DNA of 64,000 nucleotides from Castanea sativa (Eukaryota; Streptophyta; Magnoliopsida; Fagales; Fagaceae), in assembly GCF_040712315.1 (NCBI RefSeq), contig NC_134013.1, forward strand, positions 13,117,001-13,181,000, read 5' to 3'. A program made the translations under genes and the position numbers. How positions within the stretch are numbered: position 1 is the stretch's first letter; every line of letters starts with the position of its first letter. This document shows positions 12,401 to 24,026 of this stretch, one piece after another. Below the pieces are notes generated by a model that saw only the letters and a list, made by a program, of their open reading frames with translations, was not told where the DNA came from and did no database searches.

Positions 12401-12740
12401 ATATATCTTTATTGGCCAGAATTTTCATGCCAAAAATTTCAACACCATAAATGCCATGTGATGTTAATGACTCGTTTGACTTCATCGAAAAATCAAAGTT
12501 AGCAAATCCAAAATGTACAATAATCTTCAATAAGACAGATAAATACAGCCATTACTGACTAATACTATTAATCAAAAGTTCAAAATGTTGGACTTTCATA
12601 CCTTTTCCCGTGTTAATGAACATATAAGTACTTCGACGAGCGTGTGTTAGACTAGTGGCATAGTACTACATAGGTAAAAGGTGATCACTGGGCGAATTTA
12701 TAAGGAGACATAATGGACACGATTGATTATATATCCTTGG
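9477..12740. other. Probable transposon-derived spacer, no gene seen
   Basis: There is no supported gene. The base composition between 9.5 and 11.0 kb (A/G-rich plus strand, many GAGAGT words) is unlike its neighbours and suggests an untypable retroelement remnant. Between 11.85 and 11.95 kb there are AACTC/GAGTT-rich words ending in CCAAACATGCTCTTA. This resembles a PIF/Harbinger terminus (GAGCATGTTTGG plus TTA), but I could not find its partner end with confidence. Confidence 0.3.
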
Positions 12741-12745
12741 TCATT

Positions 12746-12870
12746 CGTGGAAGATAGTTTTAGAAAAGAGAGAGATTGAGTTTGATAATCCTATGTGCTT
12801 CGTGGAAGATAGTTTTAATTAGAAAAGAGAAATTGAGTTTGATTATCCCATGTGCTTGGAAGAGAGTTAT
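12746..12870. repeat. 55-bp tandem repeat, about 2.3 copies
   Basis: CGTGGAAGATAGTTTTA recurs at 12746 and 12801. It is followed each time by an AGAAAAGAGA..TTGAGTTTGAT block and a CC(T/C)ATGTGCTT box. A third diverged copy follows. Confidence 0.6.
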
Positions 12871-13835
12871 AGACAGGATAACACGAGAGAAGTTGAGTTA
12901 GACATGAATATTCATATTTTAGCATAAACATCGACTATTTTTTCAATATTTATATTTCATACTTAGTACCAAAAACGTAGCATCATTAAATATTAACTTT
13001 CATGATTTTTTTAAAACTGTTTCTCGTTATTCATATACTACAATTACTCTTTATTCTCTTCCTTTATAATAAGAAACTTAAATTTAAAATAAATAATGCT
13101 AGTGTAAATCACATGGTAACTATGTATTTTTACACAATTTTACCTAACCTAATTTGGATAGATTTTAAACCTAATCGACTAAAATATGATATTTTTTTTT
13201 TCTCTTATACAAACTACGCTACGCCAGTGCTCTAATAAAGTCAAAATATGCACCCTAGCAGCTGGACTTTGCTTCGGATATGCTACCATCAAATGCCTCT
13301 TCTTGTAACGCTGGCATCCAACATATCACATATATTTTTTTGGATTTAGACCATAACACTACAGATTTTGTTCGTATGTGATTATCATTTGCATAGAAAT
13401 GTCGACCACTGTGCCACACCAACATACGGATCCGTTCACATGTATTAATGCAGATTTAAAAACCATATATCCTGGCCAGGTGAGTTTATATATAAATGTT
13501 TCATAATTGTACATTTCTTTAATCATATAATGTCCACGAGTCCATGACTACTAGTAATGGGGCTGTAAACTTTGAACACCGACCTAAGGTTATAAACTAG
13601 TGAAGTCGTTTGAGTATTAAAATTTTTCATTTGATTTTATATTTTGAACTCATCACCAAAATAGATTAGGTAGGTAAGTTTGGTTAATTTTTTTTTTTCG
13701 AATAAGTTCAAGTTTGTTTACAAGATACTTGATCAACTTTTTTTATTTCCCTTATATATATAGTAAAAATTAGAAATAATAATTTTTAGTTCTTCACCAA
13801 TCTATACTAATAATTAATAACTTCATTATAATTAC

Positions 13836-14518
13836 TGTCGGGACCCGAGGACTGAAGATGGTGAAGCATTGTTGTAGCCTTCAATTATTCCTCTGGAAGG
13901 AGCATCCACGGCCCGAGGAGTGACGGAGAGCCTGTGGGGGATTTAATGGGGGCAGATGGGTGCTTCAGGGGTTGAATGAGATCTTTGTAGGAAGTTTCTT
14001 GTAACAACTTTATTAGCTGCATTACATGATTGGCAACAACTTTATTAGCTGCATTAATAAAGAAGTGACCTAAACAGTGGATCCACAACTTAGCAGCTCC
14101 TTCCACCACCTTCACCAGAAGTCTAATAGGACAAGTGTCCTAAGGAGGTTTGGGAAATTAAAGATGAAGGGTTAGGATGCAAGAGGCCATGAAGTATATA
14201 AAGGAAAAAGATTCTCAGATAGAGGGGATCCAAAGAGAGAATTTAGAAAAAGAGATCATAGACAGAACAGTAGCTGAGAGAGAGTGAACAATATTTGTAA
14301 CAACCAAGAACATTGTCATCGGGTAAGTTTGTAAAGATCTATTCATATATTAAAACCTTGGCCCCTTGGTCTTTTCTTTCCCTATCTGTGTCTTCGGGCA
14401 AAACCCAAACTTGTTCATCTCACTCTCTATACAAATATCAATTGATTTGGGCCGGGTTTAGAAACTTCAATTTCACTATTTTCGGTGGGTTTGGGTTGCC
14501 TAACTTCGTGTTCTTACA
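13836..14518 (+). mobile_element. Solo LTR of an LTR retrotransposon
   Basis: The 683-bp segment begins TGTCGGGACCCGAGG and ends TTCTTACA, with TG..CA termini. It is flanked by a perfect 5-bp TSD ATTAC (13831-13835 and 14519-14523). A TATA-like AGTATATAAAGGAAAA near 14193 followed by an AGAGAGAG-rich leader sets the likely orientation. There is no internal region or second LTR, so it is a solo LTR produced by LTR-LTR recombination. A 22-bp direct repeat containing ACTTTATTAGCTGC occurs at 14003 and 14035. It is not the same family as the LTRs at 41663 and 53094. Confidence 0.8.
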
Positions 14519-14751
14519 ATTACAATTGCATTATTTGAATTAATTAGATAAAATTATTTTAATTTGTGAACAGGTAAAAATTAGATTATTTACCAATCAA
14601 GTATTTTTAAAATTATATATAACTTTTACTACAAAATGGACTATTTATATTAGCAATAAATTGCAAATAATAATTTGATATTTTATTAATTTATTTACAA
14701 ACTTACATAATCCAATCTTAAGTCAATATAATTAAGTATATTTTTATACAT

Positions 14752-14754
<3 letters not shown>

Positions 14755-14794
<40 letters not shown>
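14755..14794. repeat. (TA)n microsatellite
   Basis: An uninterrupted TA tract of about 20 units. Confidence 0.9.
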
Positions 14795-14799
<5 letters not shown>

Positions 14800-15600
14800 G
14801 TACATTGAAATTGAGTCTTATTCTTACAAGTTATGAACACATAATATTATTATGTTTGGCCTTTGCTTGGTTAATATAGTGGAACCTAAAATTAGGTTGG
14901 CTTGAGGCTTGAGTTTGACTCGTTCACTAAAAATAAACAAAAATAATATATTTTTTAAGACAAATCCCAATTATTAATGTTCATAAACAACTCAATTCCT
15001 ATAAATAAAAAATAAAAACAAATTAAAGAACTCAGTTCATCAACAATTCTAATCTCATCCCACCACAACAAAGGTAACGAGGTTTTAAACACTCAAAACG
15101 TCTGGATAGATCAAGTGCACTTAACAAATTATTGAGTTCGTGCACATGGAATAAAAACTAATAGTCCACAAGAAAAGTTTATACTTCTTTTTTTTCCCCT
15201 CCAGAGTAAGCCAAATTGGAACATAACTTAGGCTTTGGAAGCAAAGTTTTACCTTTCAATTAAACCCAGATGAAATTTTATTATTCTCAGTTGGTTTCTA
15301 TCCTCACCATATGATTGGAAAACTATTTCCCACGAGTCAAATTTCATGCAACTATAGAAATAGTAATTGGTCTGTAAATAGTTACGTTTGAAAGCTGCTG
15401 CCAAACTTTTATTAATTTTGATAACATTTGGTCACTCGTCATTATCTTTAAAACCACGTATATGAGTTTAATGATTAGGTGATTAGATCAAGCTTTAAAA
15501 AGTCATAAACTGACAAAATCAAAGGAAAACCATGTGTCATATTAGATTTATTATAGTATTTTTTATATTAGTACTTAGTCGGAATCCCCCCAACAAAGAA

Positions 15601-16105
15601 TGGACCTAGTGTATATGTGCACTAAATTAAGCTGATGAGATATAAACATGTAAAAATTATTTGACAGTGTTCAAATCTCAACTAATTTAAAAGTTAAAAC
15701 ACAGGAGTACCCAACCCACCAGCTTCAAAAAAGAAAGGTAGAAGTTCAATTTTTTTATCCTATATTTAAAGTCCACGGATTAATAAAAGTTTAAAATGCT
15801 GATTACAATTAATTTATTTATATTTTCATGCGGGTTCAAATTAAGAAGACTTAATCCTGGAATCCTCCAAAAAAAAAAAAAAAAAAAAAGAAGATTGGGT
15901 CTAGTGTCTTTGTGTACTGTTGAAATGTGACAACACCCTACCCAGACCAGTTCCAAATAGGAATGGTAAAAGAAAAATATTTTATTATTCGACTTTTTAA
16001 ACCCATATTTAAAGTCTATGAATTAATAAAAGTTTAAAACACTGAATACAATTTATTTACTTATTTATTTATATTTTCATGTGGCGCAAAAGAAGACTTA
16101 AACAT
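15601..16105. repeat. Imperfect direct duplication upstream of the 16376 gene
   Basis: Two diverged copies start at GGACCTAGTGT (15601) and GGTCTAGTGT (15898), about 297 bp apart. Both contain CATATTTAAAGTC/TATATTTAAAGTCC, AATTAATAAAAGTTTAAAA, TTTATTTATATTTTCATG and GAAGACTTAA in the same order. The second copy ends about 270 bp before the start codon of the syringolide-induced-like gene, so it may lie in the promoter. An A20 run lies between the copies. Confidence 0.6.
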
Positions 16106-16331
16106 GCATCAACCGCAAGTTGTATTATTAAATTCTGGTGGGCAATTAAGGCAAACAAAGAAGAAGTAGGTTTGTTCAGTCACACCATCTTCTTTGACCG
16201 TGCCTGCTTCTCTCTCTCTATTCTCTTGACAAGTTCAAAACAAAACCACTTCTTGTTAATTTTTTTGTCTTCAAAACACAACCCTCAGACTTTACTGACT
16301 CATTTAATGTAATAGTACTTATCTTCTTGCG

Positions 16332-16340
16332 TATATAATT
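16332..16340 (+). promoter_or_regulatory. TATA-like box upstream of the 16376 gene
   Basis: GTATATAATT occurs about 40 bp before the ATG. If used, the 5' UTR would be only about 10-15 nt, which is short, so a start farther upstream is equally possible. A second TATATA occurs at about 16364. Confidence 0.2.
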
Positions 16341-16375
16341 AAGAACCGATCATTGTATAGTCGTATATACACAAT

Positions 16376-17176
16376 ATGGAGAAACAAGGTAAACCAAAGA
16401 ACAAGATCTTGAAGTTTCTACCAAGAGCGGCTTCTGCAGTAGCAGCCTCTTTCCAAAATCCTACATTCAGTCCTGGTAGAGATAGGAGATCGGAGGTTAA
16501 CACAAACAGGTTCAGAGCCAACAGAGGATTCTCCGGTCCAATCATATCAATAATTCCAGATGAAGCTCGAAGAAAGTCTAGCAAGAACGGAGGGTTTGAA
16601 ACACAAGAACCCACTTCACCAAAAGTCTCATGCATGGGCCAAATTAAGCACAAGAAACAGATCAAGAAAGCTAAGCGTGCCACGCCGCCACGGCCTCAAG
16701 AATCCAAACCCGTGACAACAACAACAACGATGTTTTCTTCTTCTTCTCCTCCTGAGCAAAAGAACACTTACAAGCATGCCTCGGCGTTTATGAGAATCTT
16801 TACTGGTGTAAAACCACCGAGAAGTAACAAAAATGGTGGTTTTGCTGATAAGCCTGATGGGGTTGTTGCTGATGATATTGAAGTGCCTTCTTTGAGTCAG
16901 ATGAAGAGGTTTGCGAGTGGACGTAATTCATTGGGTGATTTTGATTGGACGGCTCAGATGTCACCGGTGGATAAGGATATCCTGAAGTATTACTCGGATG
17001 AAGAGAGAGGAGAGAGTGATGAAGAAGAAGAAGAGATGAGAATTCCTTTCTCTGCACCTATGATGGTAGGTGGGGGAGTGCCTTTGCAGCCAAGAAAAGA
17101 AATTAATCTATGGAAGAGAAGAACCTTGAGTCCACCTACACCTCTTCAATTAAATCCCTTGGTCAAAGCAAATTGA
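16376..17176 (+). CDS. Syringolide-induced protein 14-1-1-like
   Basis: A single-exon gene of 266 aa. The start is the first ATG, and the stop TGA is followed by TAG. The N-terminus reads MEKQGKPKNKILKFLPRAAS and continues to a SPGRD box at about residue 38. Residues 95-125 are Ser/Thr/Pro-rich. Around residue 131 there is KNTYKHASAFMRIF. An acidic run of ten Asp/Glu lies at about 210-220. The C-terminal block IPFSAPMMVGGG...QPRKEINLWKRRTLSPP is the signature of the plant family named after the soybean syringolide-induced transcript 14-1-1. The biochemical role is unknown; the family name comes from induction during a hypersensitive response. It has no signal peptide or membrane segment, and the basic N-terminus and acidic tail suggest a soluble, largely disordered protein. 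It is an isolated gene. The promoter region carries a partial duplication. Confidence 0.85.
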   Translation: MEKQGKPKNKILKFLPRAASAVAASFQNPTFSPGRDRRSEVNTNRFRANRGFSGPIISIIPDEARRKSSKNGGFETQEPTSPKVSCMGQIKHKKQIKKAKRATPPRPQESKPVTTTTTMFSSSSPPEQKNTYKHASAFMRIFTGVKPPRSNKNGGFADKPDGVVADDIEVPSLSQMKRFASGRNSLGDFDWTAQMSPVDKDILKYYSDEERGESDEEEEEMRIPFSAPMMVGGGVPLQPRKEINLWKRRTLSPPTPLQLNPLVKAN

Positions 17177-17564
17177 TAGAGTAATTTTCTCAGTTTTTTT
17201 TTTGGGTGGGTTGGGTTTTGTTTAGATTTGTTGCTTTACATCAATTGATTGTGCAAATATGTGAATGTGATGAAATTTGTAGAACACTGTAATTAATTTG
17301 GTGCAAAATTCTGATGGAACTTGACGTAAAGTGTAATAGGCATGATGCAGCCCATCTACAATTATTCCTGCATAGATGAATGTTAAAACGCATGTTTTCT
17401 GTACAGTATTGGTCATTCTTTCATTTTAAGCTTTGGGATGTGCTACCTTGTGATTTTATAGGTGATTTCAAATCTATATTGTTTGAAAGGAAAATCAGAA
17501 AATACTCTCCAAATCTAACTTATGAGTTATGACCCGTGGCATCATTATTAATTTATTATAGATA

Positions 17565-17745
17565 TTCAGTCACTACTCAGCCAACTAAAGGTAGTGAAAG
17601 TGGGGGCCAATATTTTGGCAGTACAAATTGATGATTTTTATTTTTAGAGGATCGTGTTCAGTCCCTACTCAGCCAAATAAAGGTAATGAAAGCGGGGGCC
17701 AATATTTAGGTAGTAAAAGTGATTGATTTCTATTTTTAAAAAGGG
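17565..17745. repeat. 92-bp tandem duplication 3' of the 16376 gene
   Basis: TTCAGTC(A/C)CTACTCAGCCAA followed by a GGGGGCCAATATTT box occurs at 17565 and again at 17657. The copies differ at several positions. It lies about 390 bp after the stop codon and is probably outside the transcript. Confidence 0.6.
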
Positions 17746-17799
17746 CTTGCAAATTTAATACAACTAATTCACTTATAAATAAGTCATAAGTTGAGGTTA

Positions 17800-18265
17800 A
17801 ACTGGTCTGGGTTATATTCGAGTTGATACGACTGACCTATTTAATAAATGAACCGTGTTGTGTTCATCATGCGAATTCGTTTGACTCATTTTACTTATAA
17901 ATGTATTAACTTTTGTTATTATTGCTTAATTTATTTATGGTTGTAATTATATGTTTATTACTATATTTATAGTTGTAATTGTATTTTAATTTTAAATATA
18001 TGAAAATTGATAATATGTTATTTAGATCAAACATAACCTATTAATCAAATGGATTATTAAATTGGTCATTTTTATTAACATTTACATGATTTTTTAATTA
18101 AATGGATTAAAAGTGTCGTATTGGATCAACCTGTTTAATAAACATGTCATGTTAGGGTCAAGAATTCTTAACATATTTACTAAACGGGTCAAGTTTAGGT
18201 CAACCCATATAACTAAATACTCATGACTTAATATGGCAAACACAAATTATCATCCCTAATATATA
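17800..18265. mobile_element. Relic of a repeat rich in GTGTTG/GGGTCAA words
   Basis: The segment holds repeated words such as GACCTATTTAATAAATGAACCGTG, ATGTCATGTTAGGGTCA and AACGGGTCAAGTTTAGGTCAACC, and ends near ATTATCATCCCTAATATA. These are typical of a widespread plant non-autonomous repeat whose ends read towards TTATCATCCCTA. I could not fix TIRs or a TSD, so the class is open. Confidence 0.3.
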
Positions 18266-19580
18266 TTTTAATTTTCAAAAAAAAAAAATTGTGAGGTTTC
18301 CGTGTATTTTCAATTCCTTAGTTTAGGGAGCCGTCAGTGCTAGGTCACATTTTGCATTGCATAGGAAAATTTATTTGCAAACACACGCAAACGTACAATA
18401 ATATCAGACGAAGTTGAACCTAGTACCTACCCAAAGAAAGAAAAAGAAAAATTGAAATTTATATCTCTGAAGGCGGTAATAACTCGGACTTGAGCAAGCA
18501 CTAGCTAGAGCCATAAAAAAAGACAACCAAAAAGATTATAAAAACTAAAACTTTTTTATTTGAGAAGAATATAAAAACTAAAACTTATTTTGAAAGAATT
18601 TTCAATTTTGTAGTTTGTACACAGCGGCAAGCCGGCCATGCCAAAGCTGGCCTCAACAAATGTACCTGCCAATGACATTGTCCAAAGTAAAAATTAAATA
18701 ATAAAAACAAGGACGGAGCCTTCGGATCATGAAAAAATTATGAGAATAAAGAATATAAAAAGGCGTTGGACCCCAATAATATTGGGCCACAATTTTGACC
18801 TAGTACAATGAAAATACAATACAATACAACACTGCGTGAGAATTGAGAAGTTTTCTTGTTGCCAAAAGCCAACCATCGATGATCCCTTCCAAGCTTGCAA
18901 ATACTATTATAAATATTCTACTATACTTAATAAACTAAATTTACTATCAAATCAATTTCTACAATTTTATTCACAACTAGCGTGACAAGTTATAAATAGT
19001 GGGTGCACGTATGTTCGTAATTTCATTACTCACAAGTTATCATGTGAACAAATTATAACAAATTTGTAAAAATGATTGTAGTACCGGATTTACTCTACCT
19101 AATAATCCTGCTCTATCGTACTCAGCTCATTATTTCCAACATTTTGGAAGCTTCCAATGTGAATGATTTTCATGCAAAAATTCACTCAGTTTTAGATTAA
19201 CCTTCCGCTTGACCCGGATTTAACGAGCGGGGACTGTAAAATCTGCTACTTTGAGAGTCGGGTCACTCAAATTTCTCCAAGAGAAGGAACCCAAGCCATA
19301 CACATTCGCCAACATAATTTGGTAATTGGAACAACACCGTCTCGGCAAAAGCGAGAAATAGTCTTATAATCACGGCTATATGGATCAAACACTAGTGGAC
19401 CTGGCATGGTGCACACATCTTAAGGTCGAAAAAAATAATGACAAGAAGTTTATGGGAAAAAATATAAAAATCATCAAAAGCCTTACAAGTTTAGATAAAG
19501 TTTGTTTATCTTTTGAAGATCAAAGTATAGATAAAATTGTAGTGCTTGGGTTTGTGGGAATATGAATAAATTATTTATTA
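18266..19580. other. Spacer, no gene seen
   Basis: AT-rich with moderately GC-rich islands near 18620 and 19200-19370. A 61-codon open frame at 19380 (plus) has no recognisable features and I do not call it a gene. Confidence 0.35.
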
Positions 19581-19584
19581 TTAT

Positions 19585-19771
19585 GAGTAATGTTATGTAA
19601 ATAATATTTTCATAAAAAAATCATAAGTAATAAGTTATTATTGAATCAAATCTAGATTTACTACTGATTGCTGAAATTATTTTTTTGCTCACAAGTAATA
19701 GCCAGTAACAGTTTGGCATTTAAGAATTGTCATAAAATTTTTGTGAAAATATTGTGAACATAAAATTTCTC
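19585..19771. mobile_element. Mutator-like MITE, copy 3 (diverged)
   Basis: It runs from GAGTAATGTTATGTAA to ACATAAAATTTCTC. It shares the family layout with the 1540 and 40787 elements: an A/T-rich arm with ATATTTTCATAA, a central TTTTTTTGC, and AATAGCCAGTAACAG-like and GTGAAAATATTGTGAA words. The TSD is not clear. Confidence 0.45.
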
Positions 19772-19780
19772 TATCACAAT

Positions 19781-20457
19781 TTATCTCACATATTATTTTT
19801 TTGAAAAAAGTAATTAAAGTTTAATTTTTTTTTATTTTTAAAAAGACATTATTTCTGTAGTTAGTGGAGTGAAACCCAATATTTTATTGGAGGTTATATA
19901 TATAGGCCCACGTAGATAAATTATGTTACCTTAGCCGATGCTTGATATAAGTGGGCTTTGGCTCATTGTTTTAACTGGACCTACTCCTCGGTCTTATTTT
20001 GTTTGGGTGTGGGGGTGTTTATTGGGCTAGGATAGATTGCTTTGCAGTTGTTGTACTTTTTGTTGTTAAACGAGATTGACCATTATAAATAAGAAAATAA
20101 TAAATAAATAAAATTATTTATTATCTCACATATTATTTTTTTGAAAAAAGTAATTAAAGTTTAATTTTTTTTTATTTTTAAAAAGACATTATTTCTGTGG
20201 TTAGTGGAGTGAAACCCAATATTTTATTGGAGGTTATATATATAGGCCCACGTAGATAAATTATGTTACCTTAGCCGATGCTTGATATAAGTGGGCTTTG
20301 GCTCATTGTTTTAACTGGACCTACTCCTCGGTCTTATTTTGTTTGGGTGTGGGGGTGTTTATTGGGCTAGGATAGATTGCTTTGCAGTTGTTGTACTTTT
20401 TGTTGTTAAACGAGATTGACCATTATAAATAAGAAAATAATAAATAAATAAAATTAT
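19781..20457. repeat. Near-perfect 340-bp tandem duplication
   Basis: Positions 19781-20120 are repeated at 20121-20457. I see one difference over the unit (CTGTAGTTAG versus CTGTGGTTAG). Both copies hold the same long T-run context and the words GCCTTAGCCGATGCTTGA-like and CCTACTCCTCGGTC. The junction has TTAT microhomology. There is no ORF. It is either a very recent duplication or an assembly artefact. Confidence 0.85.
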
Positions 20458-21351
20458 GTTGCGGATATATGAATACATTGTGAAAAAGATTTTACATATA
20501 TAAGCTTCTTTTTGTTTTTGATTTTTCATATATAAGCTTTAATTCCAAAGAAAGGGAGACAAAGATTCAAAGTTGAAACTACTAGCCTCTATTTCATGAA
20601 CGTGCTATCCAATAAAATTAGAACCAATTATTCCCTTTTTCTCTTTAAAACAAAATAACCATTTTTTTTTTCTCTAAAAAAAAACCATAAAACTTCTAAT
20701 TAAAAAGCTTTATGGATCATTGTTAAAAGCAAAGTGTCAGCCCATGATAAAAAATGAATCACATTATTAAATCTATTATCTTTGTAAAAGTTAGGCTACT
20801 TCATAAAAGATGGCCACCTAATTTTTGGTCATTCTTATCTTCTTTATTTTGTTTTCTTTCTCTTCTCTTTCCCTAAGAAGATACAACTTTTCCTTGGATA
20901 GGAATCAACTAATGTAATATAGTTCTTCTGTATAGTTTTAAGTTTGAGTGTCCCTTTCTTTTATAACAGGTATGGTCACCACATACCCCAATGGCCATAG
21001 CCGTAAGATCCCAGAAGATTGAATTGCTTGCAAGAGAATCCCTCTTATTAGGAGGTTCTTCACATCTTTGAAATTGCTATAGAACCCAGAAATACAACTT
21101 TGTCGATATTAAGTTATTAACACCCTAGCCATTGAAAAGGGTGTTCATGTAAAAAAAAAAAATGCACTTAAAATTAATTCAACGAAATGGCTATGGTTGT
21201 GAAGCCTGTCGAAAATGAAGAAGGTGATCGATTTTATCATCAATAAATAAACTCCACGACCTCTGGTTCTGGCTCAACATTTTGTCTTATATTGTGTGTT
21301 TTTTTTTTTTTTTTTTGGTTCAAGAAACAAACATCAAAATATCAAAAGATT
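20458..21351. other. Spacer left of the copia element, no gene seen
   Basis: AT-rich sequence with poly-T runs at 20663 and 21299. A short GC-richer island at 20965-21060 has an open minus-strand frame (about 35 codons) but no features I recognise. Confidence 0.3.
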
Positions 21352-22321
21352 TGATAGGCCAAGAATGTATTGACCCCTTTAGTAAATTAATTAATTAATT
21401 AGAAAAATTAATTAATTAAATTTAATTACATGCAATAGCGTGGTAGCACAAACAAATCACCAACTAAATTAAATGCAACAGCAAGTAAATTTGACATAGG
21501 TGATTTGTTTACGAATGGAAAAAACCACTGAGGCAAAACCCCGCCGGGTGAATTTAAGGACATCACTTACGAGAATTCACTATTATCAAAACAAGCGGTT
21601 ACAAGTAAAAGGAATTTCAAGACCTAATACCAACCTATAGTTGAATCCTTACCACAATACCCAATTTGACTTGCAATGTAGCGGCAATCTCTCCTTTCAA
21701 TGCACGAATCCTAGTACGTGACTAACTAATGATGCACGGATCCTAATACATGACTAACACATCAAATTGAGGAAGATGTTGGCTACAAAGTTCTTCAGTT
21801 CATTAACATGAAGATCAAGAAACTCATTGGTTACAAAACCCTTAGCGCAAAGACGTAGTAGTTTCTACAGAGAGAATGATGAACTAGGGCAAATTTCTGT
21901 CTCCGGTCACAATATGCGTGTAGGGATACAACAAAACCTTTTGCAACACTGAAATGGCCCTTAAAATAATCCTTATATATGTTTAGGGTTGTGAGAAAAG
22001 GATCGCTATACAAATACACTTGGATATACATGTAATTAGATCTGGAAATTCTGATTTTGTAGTTCTCGACAGATACAGCTTCTATCAAGCTGTTATCGAG
22101 CTTCAACATTAAACCTCAATAGATATGCCTTTGTCGAGATATCTGTCAAGCTTTAATAAACATCACTTCTTCAATTGTTTCTTGAACAGACTTGCATAGT
22201 TTTAACACTTGACTTGAACAACATATTTCTTGAAGTCTTAAACTATACTAGATCTACCCAATTACAAATAAAGTAAGTTTTGTCAAAAGATTAGCCAATT
22301 ACATCAATATTATCCTCAACA
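21352..22321 (-). repeat. 3' LTR of the copia element
   Basis: 970 bp, paired with 28003-28971. On the minus strand a weak purine tract (GCTAAAGAGAT) precedes it, in the place of the polypurine tract. It contains CTCGACAGAT / TCTCGACAAAG words that recur in the element interior near 24.6-24.85 kb. Confidence 0.85.
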
Positions 22322-22864
22322 ATCTCTTTAGCAATTCGTGACAAAACCACAATAAACAAATGAATCATGAGAGAAGTCTTAGATCACTAAACTCATAATT
22401 ACTTGTTAAATTACAAAAATAAGTCTAATCCTAACATAAATTCTTGAAAAACATTGCAAGAAGAGAATTCATGGCAAGATGGACTTTCACAACCTGCCTT
22501 TCTAAAACACTTAAACAACACTCATCAAGGCATCTTGTGTGAAACGGAAATAAAAAAATGCATACATAAAGAAATATGTGTATAAAGAGAAAAAAGAAAC
22601 AACACGTGAAGAGACAGGAGAAGAACAACATACATCATTATATATATGGAAAATAAGTACAATGTATGTCATAAAGGTGGTCACAAGACCAGTATATAAG
22701 AGGTAAAAGTAAATAAAGAAAAGAAATACTTAATAACCTCACTACATCCCTCAAAAAATGTATAAACACTCCCCCTAACAAAAAAAAGTCTTATACTAAC
22801 TCTCCCCCTAAGTATAAGACTCCAAAACCACACCCCCTTTTTATCACGAATGGCAAAGGGCAAG

Positions 22865-24026
22865 TCACTGAAAAGGCGTCATCTCGACATCACTGGAAGA
22901 GTTAGCATCCTCATCACCATCATCACTATCCTTATCTGCCAAAGCCTCTGGAGAAGGAGAAGCGGTGAAACCACTAAGGCAAGCTTGTCGTCTTGCAATA
23001 CGACCAACACGAGTGTTCACCTGACATGACTCATTAGAGAGAGTGTCAAGGCAAGAATCCATGCACTGAAGCTGCACCATGATGGCCTCTAGGGTCGTAG
23101 CACCAGTCGAGGAAGAAGGAGCAGAAATGGAAGGACTAGCAGAAGCAACAAGATCGGGAGTCACCACATGTGGCCGCTTCAGTCGAAGCTGAGCCTCACT
23201 CCGTCGAACAGTATCGGCGTCGATGGCATACATAACGGGGAAAAGAGAAGAAAAATCTGGAATCTCGACGGAGAAGTGTCGAAGGATACACGTGATAGCA
23301 GAAGGAAAAATGAGCTTATCACGTGTAGCCGTATGCTGATAAACATCGAGGACCGATGTGATGAAGTGAGATAGGAAGTCTATGGTGAGGTCCTCTAAGA
23401 GGGACAGAAGAAAATGAGCACGAGGCTCTGTGATGGAGCTACAGTGAGATAGTGGAGTAAGAGTAAATGGCATCACCATGTTAAGGATCCTCGGACCTTT
23501 TGCAAAGTCCGAGCATGGGGTGTTTAGCTTACCACCCCATGTGGAAGGTGTCTCAACAAAGTGAGACAGAAGTTCGTCTCTAGACACAGTTTTAAGATGC
23601 TCACAACCAGGGTAGTTAGGATGCGCTACCCTAGGAACATATAGTACTTCAAATATAAGATCCACAGTAACTATAATACGTATACCTTGGAATGTTGTGG
23701 CAAAACGAGGTACAAAGGTATCAACACCGTGTATGTTGGAGTAAAACTTCTAAATAAACACGATAGGACACCTCAAGGGTTTCTCTAATAGAGAAGCCCA
23801 GCCTCGAGTCCGAGTAATGATGGGGAGAGAAGTGTCGAAAAATCCAATAAAATGACTTGGCGTTCCGAATGAACGCCGCGTCACTGGAAGTTCTCCGAGA
23901 AGTCCTTTCGGGCCTTTTCATCACGAAACCAGATGTGAAGAGGGGAAAGATGATCGGAAGAAGATGATGACCCAGAACCACAAAGAAGGTTTTAAGCTAG
24001 AATGGATTTGCGCTGTTTGGGTGCCA
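22865..24026 (-). pseudogene. Extra ORF of a copia element (putative plant transposon protein domain)
   Basis: This is the third coding block, placed between the pol position and the 3' LTR, where SIRE-type elements carry an additional (sometimes env-like) ORF. It opens at ATG 24026 (MAPKQRKSILA) and meets a stop at once. It continues in broken frames through 23981-23721, then is open at 23665-22865. Recognisable blocks are VLYVPRVAHPNYPGCEHL, PSTWGGKLNTPCSDFAKGP and LLEDLTIDF, followed by a Ser-rich linker, QLQCMDSCLDTLS and an acidic tail. This is the sequence family annotated as putative plant transposon protein. Its function is unknown. I see no signal peptide or membrane span in the open part. 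Confidence 0.65.

Noticed and set aside
16339..16683. 114-codon minus-strand frame opposite the syringolide-induced-like gene
   Set aside because: It is the reverse-strand shadow of a conserved coding region.
23168..23374. Plus-strand frame inside the copia extra ORF
   Set aside because: Shadow of the minus-strand transposon protein.
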